A DNA stretch of 39,078 nucleotides. Source: Pyramidobacter sp. C12-8. GTDB taxonomy: Bacteria > Synergistota > Synergistia > Synergistales > Dethiosulfovibrionaceae. The stretch lies in the NCBI RefSeq assembly GCF_002007215.1, contig NZ_MUHX01000026.1, positions 1-39,078 of the forward strand. The letters are read 5' to 3'. Below are positions 24,966 through 31,641 of this stretch, in pieces. Position 1 is the first letter of the stretch. Every line of letters begins with the position of its first letter. The notes under the pieces are model-generated. The model worked only from the letters and a program-made list of their open reading frames with translations. It made no database searches and was not told where the DNA came from. The position numbers and the translations under genes are program-made.

Positions 24966-25187
24966 ATGGCATTTTCCATCAGACTGACCGAAGAAGAGCG
25001 GAACCTTGCCGACAGCTACGCAAAACTGCATTCTATGTCCATGGGCGAGGCTTTTAAAAAAGCTTTGTTCGAGCGCATCGAGGACGAATACGACATCGCC
25101 ATCGCCAACGAAGCTTACGATGAATACCTCAAAAGCGGCAAAAAGAGCCGTCCGATCGGCGAACTCTGGAAAGACGTCGATCTATGA
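24966..25187 (+). CDS. RelB/DinJ-like antitoxin
   Basis: 73 residues. The N-terminus (AFSIRLTEEERNLADSYAKLH) fits a ribbon-helix-helix: one strand that reads the operator, followed by two helices (SMGEAFKKALFERIEDE). The acidic C-terminal part (EYLKSGKKSRPIGELWKD) is the likely toxin-wrapping segment. AAAGGAGAGG precedes the ATG. It overlaps the toxin gene by four bases (ATGA), so the antitoxin is translated first. It probably represses its own promoter at the palindromes upstream. Family assignment rests on size, pattern and partner. Confidence 0.85.
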   Translation: MAFSIRLTEEERNLADSYAKLHSMSMGEAFKKALFERIEDEYDIAIANEAYDEYLKSGKKSRPIGELWKDVDL

Positions 25188-25453
25188 GTTACGACGTCCA
25201 GACGACCCAGCGATTCGACCGGGAATTTAAAAAGCTCGACAGATACACGCAGCTGATGATCAAATCGTGGATCAACAAAAACCTTGTTGAGTGCGCAGAC
25301 CCGCGAATCCATGGAAAGCCGCTTGTTGCCAACCGTAAGGGGCAGTGGCGTTACAGAATCGGAGATTACCGCCTGATTTGCCTCATCGACGACCAAGAGT
25401 TGATCATTTTGGCCTTGAGCGTTGGACATCGGCGGGAAGCGTACAGGAATTAG
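25184..25453 (+). CDS. RelE/ParE-superfamily toxin
   Basis: 89 residues. Opening YDVQTTQRFDREFKKLD, then two helices, HGKPL, WRYRIGDYRLICLIDDQELIILALSVGHRREAY: the Y-R-hydrophobic pattern and C-terminal HRREAYRN are typical of RelE-type mRNA interferases. Conserved basic residues (Arg/Lys in WRYRIGDYR and Arg in HRRE) are intact and the length is normal, so it looks functional. It would cut mRNA in the ribosome when not neutralised by the antitoxin. A strong terminator ends the pair 8 bases after the stop. It lies next to the degraded integrase, a common place for stabilising modules. Confidence 0.88.
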   Translation: MSYDVQTTQRFDREFKKLDRYTQLMIKSWINKNLVECADPRIHGKPLVANRKGQWRYRIGDYRLICLIDDQELIILALSVGHRREAYRN

Positions 25454-25460
25454 ATACGAC

Positions 25461-25510
25461 AAAACAGCCCCGGCTGCTGCGGATCGATCATCCGCTGCCG
25501 GGGCTGTTTT
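25461..25510. terminator. Bidirectional terminator after the toxin gene
   Basis: A 14-bp perfect stem AAAACAGCCCCGGC / GCCGGGGCTGTTTT (25461-25474 with 25497-25510) with a second inner stem (GCGGA/TCCGC). The A- and T-runs at its ends allow function in both directions, serving the toxin gene and the minus-strand cluster. Confidence 0.92.
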
Positions 25511-25553
25511 CATGAAAATTGATGGAACAAGCACGATGCGCTGCACGAACAAT

Positions 25554-25796
25554 CTAGCGCCGGGAGGCGGGAAGCGGCTGCTGCTCGGCGGCTGATTCCG
25601 ATCGGGGGACAGGTATCGTTTCATCCTGCAGTCTGGCGCCGCACACGATAAATAAGATCCCTGAAATCAAGAACATCAACGCTCTTCCGGTTCTAAGGCC
25701 TCTGCTCCGGAAATGACGGAACACGAGCGCGCCAAGGGCAAAAACGATATTGGCCGTACCCAAGCAAAAGCAGAAAACGGGCAAATATCTCTCCAT
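25554..25796 (-). CDS. Small two-helix membrane protein, unrecognised
   Basis: 80 residues starting at the ATG (plus 25796-25794), nine bases after GAGGA; a GTG three codons earlier abuts that site and is less likely. Two hydrophobic helices (about residues 5-26 and 40-58) flank a basic loop RHFRSRGLRTGR, predicting a hairpin with the loop in the cytoplasm. The hydrophilic tail is Pro/Glu/Ala-rich. I do not recognise it. It lies 108 bases after dctM on the same strand, behind a terminator-like hairpin, so it may be expressed by read-through or by its own promoter. No clear promoter is seen. Confidence 0.6.
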   Translation of the reverse strand: MERYLPVFCFCLGTANIVFALGALVFRHFRSRGLRTGRALMFLISGILFIVCGARLQDETIPVPRSESAAEQQPLPASRR

Positions 25797-25851
25797 GAAG
25801 TTCACTCCTCAAATTCATCGAGCCGTCATGCGGCTGGAAGTGCGCAGGAGG

Positions 25852-25895
25852 AAAAGAGAGGCCGCCCCAAAAGTCGACCGGAGCAGCCTCTCTCT
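25852..25895 (-). terminator. Terminator after dctM (minus strand)
   Basis: Stem AGAGAGGCCGC / GCAGCCTCTCT with one mismatch, reading on the minus strand into TTTT (plus A-run 25852-25855). It begins 10 bases after the dctM stop. Confidence 0.75.
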
Positions 25896-25904
25896 CTGAT
25901 CCCA

Positions 25905-27182
25905 TCACATCAGGGAGGGCAACCAGAGGCTCAGCTGAGGAACCATGCCGGCAATGATCAGAAGGACGATGATAATCGCGGCAAACGGAATGACTCCTTT
26001 GATGACCTCCTGCATTTTTACGTTGGGGAATAATCCGTTGATAACGTACAGGTTCATGCCGACCGGAGGCGAGATCAGCGCCATGGTCATGTTGATGGTG
26101 ACCAGCACGCCGTACCAGATGGTGTTGACGCCGAGCGCGTGGAGAATCGGCGTTACCAGCGGCATGGTCAGCAGCACGACGGAAACCGTTTCAAGCAGCG
26201 CGCCGAGGACGAACATCAGCAGGTTCATGATGATGATGAACGTTGCGGCGGAGAGCTTGTTGTCGACCACGAAAGCGGTAAGAGCCTGAGGAATCCTCAA
26301 ATAGGTCATAACGCGCCCGAACAGAAGGGCGCCGCAGATGATGATGGCGATCATGCAGCTTGAAGGAACCGCCTTCATACAGATCTTGGGGATGTCGGCA
26401 AATTTAACGGTGCGATAGACGAACAGCGTGATGAAAAGGCTGTATACCAGACCGACGGCAGCAGCTTCCGTGGGCGTGAAGATGCCGGTATAAATGCCGC
26501 CGATGATCAGCAGGGGCAGAAAAATGCCGGGCAGGTTCTTGATGGTGATGGACATGCGTTCTTTCCAGGGCGCTTTGGGTTCCGAGGTGTAGCCGCCATG
26601 CTTGCTTTTATACACGACATAAACGATGAACAGCGTAGCGAGAAGCAGCCCGGGAACGACTCCCGCCATGAACAGTTTGCCCGTGGAATCCTCAGTGACG
26701 GTAGCGTAAATGATCATGGGGATGCTCGGGGGGATCAGGATGCCTAACGTTCCGCCGGCGGCCAGCAACCCCAGCGTAAGCGTTTTGTCATAGCCGTGCT
26801 TGATCAGGGCAGGATAGGCGACCATGCCGATCGTGGCGGCCGTCGCCGCTCCGGAACCGGTGATGGCGGCGAAAAAGGCGCAGGCGAGGATCGTGCCGAT
26901 GCCCAGGCCTCCCGGCAGATGGCGGACCCAGGTGTTCATGACTTCGAACAGGTCGTCTCCCACCTTGCCGTCTAACAGTATCTGACTCATCAGGATGAAG
27001 ATCGGGATAGACAGCGTGTTGAAACTCTCCAGCGACGACCACATGGTGGTGCCGATGATCTTGATGGGCAAGTGGAAAACCTGGATCAGGATCAGCGACG
27101 TCATGCCCAGGGAGAAGGCCACCGGCAGCCCCAACGCGAGGATAAAAAGCAGGATGGCGACGACGAGAAGAAAGTTGGTCAT
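25905..27182 (-). CDS. dctM: TRAP transporter large permease subunit
   Basis: 425 residues, about 12 hydrophobic segments, the standard DctM length. Family features include NTLSIPIFILMSQILL, the ITGSGAATAATIGMVAYP region, GGTLGILIPPSIPMIIYA, and FTPTEAAAVGLVYSL. It is the sodium-coupled membrane pore that accepts substrate from the DctP protein. GGGAGGA precedes the ATG. The gene is 14 bases after dctQ, so the two are co-translated. The cargo cannot be read from the permease; the neighbours suggest a carboxylate that is then bound to CoA. Confidence 0.96.
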   Translation of the reverse strand: MTNFLLVVAILLFILALGLPVAFSLGMTSLILIQVFHLPIKIIGTTMWSSLESFNTLSIPIFILMSQILLDGKVGDDLFEVMNTWVRHLPGGLGIGTILACAFFAAITGSGAATAATIGMVAYPALIKHGYDKTLTLGLLAAGGTLGILIPPSIPMIIYATVTEDSTGKLFMAGVVPGLLLATLFIVYVVYKSKHGGYTSEPKAPWKERMSITIKNLPGIFLPLLIIGGIYTGIFTPTEAAAVGLVYSLFITLFVYRTVKFADIPKICMKAVPSSCMIAIIICGALLFGRVMTYLRIPQALTAFVVDNKLSAATFIIIMNLLMFVLGALLETVSVVLLTMPLVTPILHALGVNTIWYGVLVTINMTMALISPPVGMNLYVINGLFPNVKMQEVIKGVIPFAAIIIVLLIIAGMVPQLSLWLPSLM

Positions 27183-27196
27183 ACGAGCATCCTCCC

Positions 27197-27706
27197 TTAC
27201 TCGCTGAGGCCTTCGCCCGCGCGAAGAGCCGCGATACGGTCAAGCAGGTTGATGAAGAACTGCAGAGCAAGAAGTCCAAAACCCAGCAGCAGGGGAAGCT
27301 GGATCCACCACACCGGAATGTGCAGGAGATTGTCGGTCAGTTTGTTCAGCCTGATGCTGGAAGCGATCATGAGCCAGGCTTGCCAGGAGACAACGACGCA
27401 AAAGACGATGCCCATAATGCTGGTGACGACATCAAGATAAAGCTGGATTCTTTTCGGGAACTTATCGAATATCAAATCGATGCGGACATGTTTTCCCAGC
27501 ATCAGCGTATAAGCCGCGCCAACCAGCATGGTCCACATGAACAGGTAAATGGCGGTGTTCATGACCCAGATCGTCGGGGCCTTGAAGATGCCGCGCATCA
27601 CGACTTCGTACGCGAGGATCAGGCTCATCGCGAGAATCCCGAGCCCGCTGAGATAGCCGCAGAAGGTGTTGCCGGCCTTGACAAGAGCGCGAAGTTTGTT
27701 GAGCAT
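27197..27706 (-). CDS. dctQ: TRAP transporter small permease subunit
   Basis: 169 residues with four hydrophobic segments (about 16-36, 50-68, 85-107, 130-155). The second carries the WTMLVGAAYTLMLGKHVRIDLI motif typical of DctQ. It forms a membrane complex with DctM. GAGGAGG lies upstream of the ATG. It is separated from dctP by 90 bases that contain a perfect 11-bp hairpin, often used to keep the binding protein more abundant than the permease. Confidence 0.95.
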   Translation of the reverse strand: MLNKLRALVKAGNTFCGYLSGLGILAMSLILAYEVVMRGIFKAPTIWVMNTAIYLFMWTMLVGAAYTLMLGKHVRIDLIFDKFPKRIQLYLDVVTSIMGIVFCVVVSWQAWLMIASSIRLNKLTDNLLHIPVWWIQLPLLLGFGLLALQFFINLLDRIAALRAGEGLSE

Positions 27707-27734
27707 ATGGGAGAGACCTCCTCTTGTGAGCTGA

Positions 27735-27766
27735 ACGGAGCCCCGGCGACGCCGTCGGGGCTCCGT
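27735..27766 (-). promoter_or_regulatory. Intercistronic stem-loop between dctP and dctQ
   Basis: Perfect 11-bp stem ACGGAGCCCCG/CGGGGCTCCGT with a 10-base loop and no T-run on the minus strand. It more likely protects the upstream dctP mRNA or lowers dctQM expression than fully stops transcription. Confidence 0.7.
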
Positions 27767-27796
27767 ATCGCATGGTCTGTTATCGGAAAGCTTCTT

Positions 27797-28777
27797 TTAG
27801 TCGAAGACTTTGTGAGCCAGATCAACGAGTTTTTGTCCCGTCTCTCCGGCGCGCGCAACGTAGGTGTCCCAAACGCTCTTGGTGGCCGCAACCATTTGGG
27901 CGCGTTCTTCGGCGGTCAGCGCGTTGACTTCAAGTCCCGCATCGCGGACGGTTTTTTCGGCGGCGCCTTCGGATTCCGCCACCGCGCCGCGGAGCCATTT
28001 CTCGGCGACTTTGCCGGCTTCGAGGATAGCTTTCTGGCTGTCGGCGTCAAGGCCGTTCCACCAGTCGAGATTGGCCTGAACGGAGAACTGGGCCGTGCTG
28101 TAATTGGCGATGGTCAGATATTTGCAGACCTCGTAAATCTTGCGGGACACCGCGGCAGGCATGCCGGTGGTCGCGCCTTTCACGGTGCCGTTCTGAATGG
28201 CCATATACATTTCCGCCGAGCTGATCAGAGTGGGGGCCGCGCCGAGAGCCTTCAAGGTAATGGAGTCGCCGGCGCTGTAGGAGCGCATCGTCAGTCCCTC
28301 AAAATCCTTGGGGCTGTGCAGAGGATGCTCGTTGTTCCACATCTGAATGAAACCGTAGTCGACCCAGAAAAGGTTTTTCACGCCCTTCTTGTTGAACTCG
28401 GCGTCAAGAATATCCGCCGCGCCGGCATTCAAAAACTTTTCCGGCGAGGACAAGTCGACGAACAGGAAAGGCAGGTCGAACACGTCGGCAGCGGGCACCA
28501 TGCCGCCCCATTTGTAGGTGCCGACGAGGCCGACTTCGACAAGGCCGTCCTGGACCGCTTCGAGAATCTGGCTGTCATTGTACAGGGAACCGGAGTCCGC
28601 GACATTGACCTTCAGTTGGCCGCCGCTCAGCTCGACGACTTTGTCGGCGAAAACATGAATGGCCTTGGAAATATGGTGAGAAGGAGGAAATTGATTGGAA
28701 ACAGTGAACTCCGCGCCAAAAGCGACGGAGCAGGACAGAACCGCAACCGCAGCAAAAGCCATTACTTTCTTGAACAT
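27797..28777 (-). CDS. dctP: TRAP transporter substrate-binding protein (DctP family)
   Basis: 326 residues with a Sec signal peptide (basic FKK, hydrophobic core, probable cut after AFG at residue 21). The mature part begins with FTVSNQFPPSHHISKAIHVFADKV, and the ligand-contact region has GLTMRSYSAGDS, where the Arg usually salt-bridges a carboxylate. The WNNEHPLHSPKDFEGL and FSVQANLDWWNGL segments fit DctP. It works in the periplasm, supporting a diderm envelope. AGAGGGG lies upstream of the ATG. Ligand is unknown; a carboxylic acid is expected. Confidence 0.95.
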   Translation of the reverse strand: MFKKVMAFAAVAVLSCSVAFGAEFTVSNQFPPSHHISKAIHVFADKVVELSGGQLKVNVADSGSLYNDSQILEAVQDGLVEVGLVGTYKWGGMVPAADVFDLPFLFVDLSSPEKFLNAGAADILDAEFNKKGVKNLFWVDYGFIQMWNNEHPLHSPKDFEGLTMRSYSAGDSITLKALGAAPTLISSAEMYMAIQNGTVKGATTGMPAAVSRKIYEVCKYLTIANYSTAQFSVQANLDWWNGLDADSQKAILEAGKVAEKWLRGAVAESEGAAEKTVRDAGLEVNALTAEERAQMVAATKSVWDTYVARAGETGQKLVDLAHKVFD

Positions 28778-28823
28778 CTACGACACCCCTCTGGAGAAAT
28801 TTTTTGGAACTGGTCTCTGAGAA

Positions 28824-28860
28824 TTTCAGGAGAAATGCGGAAATGGGATTCCGCCTGAAA
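28824..28860 (-). promoter_or_regulatory. Stem-loop between the lyase gene and dctP
   Basis: Nested inverted repeats TTTCAGG/CCTGAAA (28824-28830 with 28854-28860) and GCGGAA/TTCCGC inside. There is no T-run in the minus-strand direction, so this may be an mRNA processing or attenuation element. Confidence 0.5.
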
Positions 28861-28871
28861 CCGTGAAAAAG

Positions 28872-29807
28872 TCACTGATTCTGCACGGGCATCTCCGGTT
28901 TGGGCTTGCCAAAGGAGCTCGCGCACAGACTTCCCATCGTCCTCAAACCGTACGCTTTCAGAGCGCGGGCAACCGTCACAACCCTGAGAGGGTCAAGCCC
29001 GGTGTCGACGCCCATGCTTTGCATCAGGTAGACCAAATCTTCCGTTGCAGCGTTGCCGGCCGCGCCGGGGGCAAAAGGACAGCCGCCGAGGCCGCCGACG
29101 GCCGAATCGAACCTGTTGAATCCCTCGTCAAGGGCGCATTTCACGTTCATGTCGGCAAAACCGTACGTGTTGTGGATGTGCAGATAGGTGGGGATCCCCT
29201 CGAGCGCCGGTTTGACGACCTGAAGCGTTTCGGTGAAGTCTTTGGGCGTACAGGTGCCGATCGTTTCGGCAAGGGTGATGCAGTCGACTCCCTTGGCGCG
29301 CACTTTGCCGATCAACTCGGCCACCCGGCGGGGATCGATGCGTCCCTCGAAGGGACACATGAAGGACGTGGCCATGGAAACGCAGATCTTCGCTTTGCCC
29401 CTGACAAGCGCGATAATGTCGTCCATGCCGGAGAGCGACTGCTCTACGGTGCGGCGGATGTTGGCCATATTATGGCTTTCGCTGACGGAAAACACCACGT
29501 TGACGACGTCAGCCCCGGCGACTAACGCGTTCTCCGCTCCCTTGACGTTGGGGACCAAGGCGGTGAACTCGACGTCGGGGTACTCTTTCTTGACGGCCGG
29601 CAGCACCTGGGCGGCGTCAGACAGTTGAGGAATCGCTTTCGGGCTGACGAAAGACGTGATTTCCATCTCCTTGATGCCAGTCGAAAGCATTTGGCCGATG
29701 AACTCGACCTTCTTTTCCGTGGGAATGAAATCGCAGATCCCCTGAAATCCGTCACGTGGGCAGACCTCGCGAATAACAGCGTTCTTGGGCAGACTGTCAA
29801 AATGCAT
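28872..29807 (-). CDS. HMG-CoA lyase-like enzyme (DRE-TIM metallolyase)
   Basis: 311 residues. It has the metallolyase opening REVCPRDGFQ (Arg18-Asp19), the metal-binding pair His210 and His212 in HIHNTYG (human enzyme: HCHDTYG), and the catalytic GLGGCPFAPGAAGNAATED with Cys243 and Asn252. This loop is the HMG-CoA lyase signature and separates it from isopropylmalate or citramalate synthases. It would cleave a 3-hydroxy-3-methyl-acyl-CoA, for example HMG-CoA to acetoacetate and acetyl-CoA. GGAGGAGG sits before the ATG. It lies 53 bases after the CoA-transferase gene, so the substrate is probably activated by that enzyme. The exact acyl group is open. Confidence 0.85.
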   Translation of the reverse strand: MHFDSLPKNAVIREVCPRDGFQGICDFIPTEKKVEFIGQMLSTGIKEMEITSFVSPKAIPQLSDAAQVLPAVKKEYPDVEFTALVPNVKGAENALVAGADVVNVVFSVSESHNMANIRRTVEQSLSGMDDIIALVRGKAKICVSMATSFMCPFEGRIDPRRVAELIGKVRAKGVDCITLAETIGTCTPKDFTETLQVVKPALEGIPTYLHIHNTYGFADMNVKCALDEGFNRFDSAVGGLGGCPFAPGAAGNAATEDLVYLMQSMGVDTGLDPLRVVTVARALKAYGLRTMGSLCASSFGKPKPEMPVQNQ

Positions 29808-29860
29808 TCGTTAACCTCCTCCTAAAAGTCAATACGGATCGAAAGAGCTGATCGGACGTT

Positions 29861-31057
29861 TTAAATGACGCCTTTTTCGGAAAGCTCCCGAAGCCGCTCG
29901 CCGGACAGGCCGAAAATGCCCCCGTAAACTTCTGCGTTGTCGGCGCCGGGAATAACCGGCGCATGACGCGTGATCTCCACCGGCGTCCCCATAAGTTTGA
30001 CAGGGTTGCCGTTGACCTGCATGGGACCGATGACGGGGTGGGGCAGATCCACAAGCATCTCGCGGGCTTTGACCAGATGTTCGTCGGTCGTGACGTCGTG
30101 AAGGTCGAAGATCGGAGCAGCCGGAACGCCGACCCCCAGGATCTTGTCGACAAGTTCGTCAGCGTTGTAATTCTTGGTCCAGTCATTGATGATCTCGCCG
30201 AGCGCGATCCGGTTTTCGGGCTTATTGCGCTCAAGCAGGGTGGCGAAGCGGCTGTCCTCGAGAAGATCCTTTCTGCCCATCAGATCGAGCAGTTTCTCGA
30301 ACAGCCCCTGGTTGCCGCAGCCGATAATAAATTCCTTGTCCTTGGCTTTGAAGGAGTCGTAAGGATAAGTCGCCGCATATTCATTGCCCATTCTCTCGGG
30401 AATCTCGTGGTTGACGAGATATCTTTGAATCCCCGTCTCCAGGCTGGAGACGACCGAGTCGACGAGCGCCACGTCGACTCGCTGTCCCTTGCCGGTGATA
30501 CTGCGGGCATTCAGAGCGGCCAGAAGGCCGATGGTAAGGTTCATGCCGCCCAACACGTCTCCCATCGCGCTGCCGGAGCGGCAGGGTTTGCCGCCGCGTG
30601 GACCGGTGATGCTCATCAGACCGCCCATCGCTTGGGCAATGATGTCGTACCCTGGGCGTTCGCTGTAAGGACCGTAGCAGCCGAAACCGGAAACGGCGCC
30701 GTAAATGATTCTGGGGTTCACTTCTTTCAAGACGTCGTAACCGAGGCCGAGCTTATCCATGACGCCGGGACGGTAATTCTCGACGACCATGTCAGCCGTC
30801 TTGACCATTTCAAGAAAAAGCTGTTTCCCCTCTGGAGCCTTCATGTTAAGAGAAACGCCCTTTTTGTTGCGGTTCACGTTGGCGTAGTACATGCTGCTTT
30901 TATTCTTGTAAGGACCGAAATTGCGGGTGTCGTCGCCTTTGCCGGGGATCTCGATCTTGATGACTTCGGCCCCCATGTCCGCGAGCATCATCGTGCAATA
31001 TGGCCCCGCCAAAACCCGAGTGAGATCGAGAACGCGAATGTTGCTTAGAGCTCCCAT
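29861..31057 (-). CDS. Family III CoA-transferase (CaiB/BaiF/Frc-like)
   Basis: 398 residues. The opening IRVLDLTRVLAGPYCTMMLADMGAEVIKIE and the NRNKKGVSLNMK and NYRPGVMDKLGLGYD segments are hallmarks of the family. The catalytic aspartate is Asp167 in GSAMGDVLGG, the equivalent of Asp169 in formyl-CoA transferase. It moves CoA from a donor such as succinyl-CoA or acetyl-CoA to a carboxylate through an aspartyl-CoA anhydride. First gene of the minus-strand cluster, facing a 584-base gap. With the TRAP transporter and the lyase it suggests import, activation and cleavage of one carboxylate. The substrate is not predictable from sequence. Confidence 0.9.
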   Translation of the reverse strand: MGALSNIRVLDLTRVLAGPYCTMMLADMGAEVIKIEIPGKGDDTRNFGPYKNKSSMYYANVNRNKKGVSLNMKAPEGKQLFLEMVKTADMVVENYRPGVMDKLGLGYDVLKEVNPRIIYGAVSGFGCYGPYSERPGYDIIAQAMGGLMSITGPRGGKPCRSGSAMGDVLGGMNLTIGLLAALNARSITGKGQRVDVALVDSVVSSLETGIQRYLVNHEIPERMGNEYAATYPYDSFKAKDKEFIIGCGNQGLFEKLLDLMGRKDLLEDSRFATLLERNKPENRIALGEIINDWTKNYNADELVDKILGVGVPAAPIFDLHDVTTDEHLVKAREMLVDLPHPVIGPMQVNGNPVKLMGTPVEITRHAPVIPGADNAEVYGGIFGLSGERLRELSEKGVI

Positions 31058-31136
31058 GTGAATATGCCCCTTTCGAATGAGTCGGAAACGCCGGACTTTA
31101 GTGTAATTGCTCCATTTTATTGCTTTTCGTTTGAAT

Positions 31137-31151
31137 AATTTTATGAGAAAT
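31137..31151. promoter_or_regulatory. CodY-box-like sequence
   Basis: AATTTTATGAGAAAT matches the Gram-positive CodY consensus (AATTTTCWGAAAATT) at 12 of 15 positions. It lies 80 bases before the CoA-transferase start. codY is encoded in this window with a near-identical DNA-reading helix. A match of this quality can occur by chance in AT-rich DNA. Confidence 0.4.
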
Positions 31152-31546
31152 CCCTCAAAAAATTTTCTTGCGCGATGTGAAGTTTAGTACATTCGAGATA
31201 AATAATCAAGTGTCATTGCGTGCACCTACATTGTACAAAATACTTCAGTGAACCTGGAAAACGTGCCCTTGGCGAACTGGAGAGAGGTAAATTTTATAAA
31301 ATCATAGTTATGGTCGAAATGGATTCGAGTTTATTTCAACGGAAACAGTTGCCTTTTGACACGACGAACGCGAGGACGTCAAATGATTTCACTTTTTGAG
31401 CAGGCGGCATGATCGTCGGGAAATTTGCCCGGACTCCCTCGCGATGGCAGTCAGGTCGCAAATATGAACTGGCGAGGAACGATATTTTTTGATCAATTAT
31501 AAATATTTAGTTTTTCATTTTATGCATTGGTTTCAGAAAAAAAGTG

Positions 31547-31552
31547 TATAAT
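31547..31552 (+). promoter_or_regulatory. Probable -10 element of nifJ
   Basis: Perfect TATAAT about 90 bases before the nifJ start. TTGGTT at 31527 is too close (14 bases) to be an ideal -35, so an activator may be needed. Confidence 0.5.
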
Positions 31553-31641
31553 TTGAGTGTATGGGATCCTTGGAAATAAAACCAAAAACAGATGCGGCAA
31601 AGGGCAGATCAGGGAACCGTACCAAAAAGGGGGAGACTGAA

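Larger units (their letters stand above)
31058..31641. other. Long divergent regulatory gap between the CoA-transferase gene and nifJ
   Basis: 584 AT-rich bases with no convincing gene. It contains a CodY-box-like site (31137-31151), the palindromes TTGTACAA (31231-31238) and ATTTTATAAAAT (31291-31302), and a perfect -10 for nifJ at 31547-31552. A 29-codon frame starting at 31310 lacks a ribosome site and is not called. The length suggests both promoters carry regulator sites. Confidence 0.7.

Noticed and set aside
27320-28858. Plus-strand frame of 512 codons opposite dctP and dctQ
   Set aside because: The opposite strand carries unmistakable TRAP subunits with ribosome sites; this frame shows no family pattern.
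25440-31641. Right-hand att copy of the tRNA-Thr 3' end
   Set aside because: I looked for a repeat of the last 20 or so tRNA bases in the gaps of this part and saw none.
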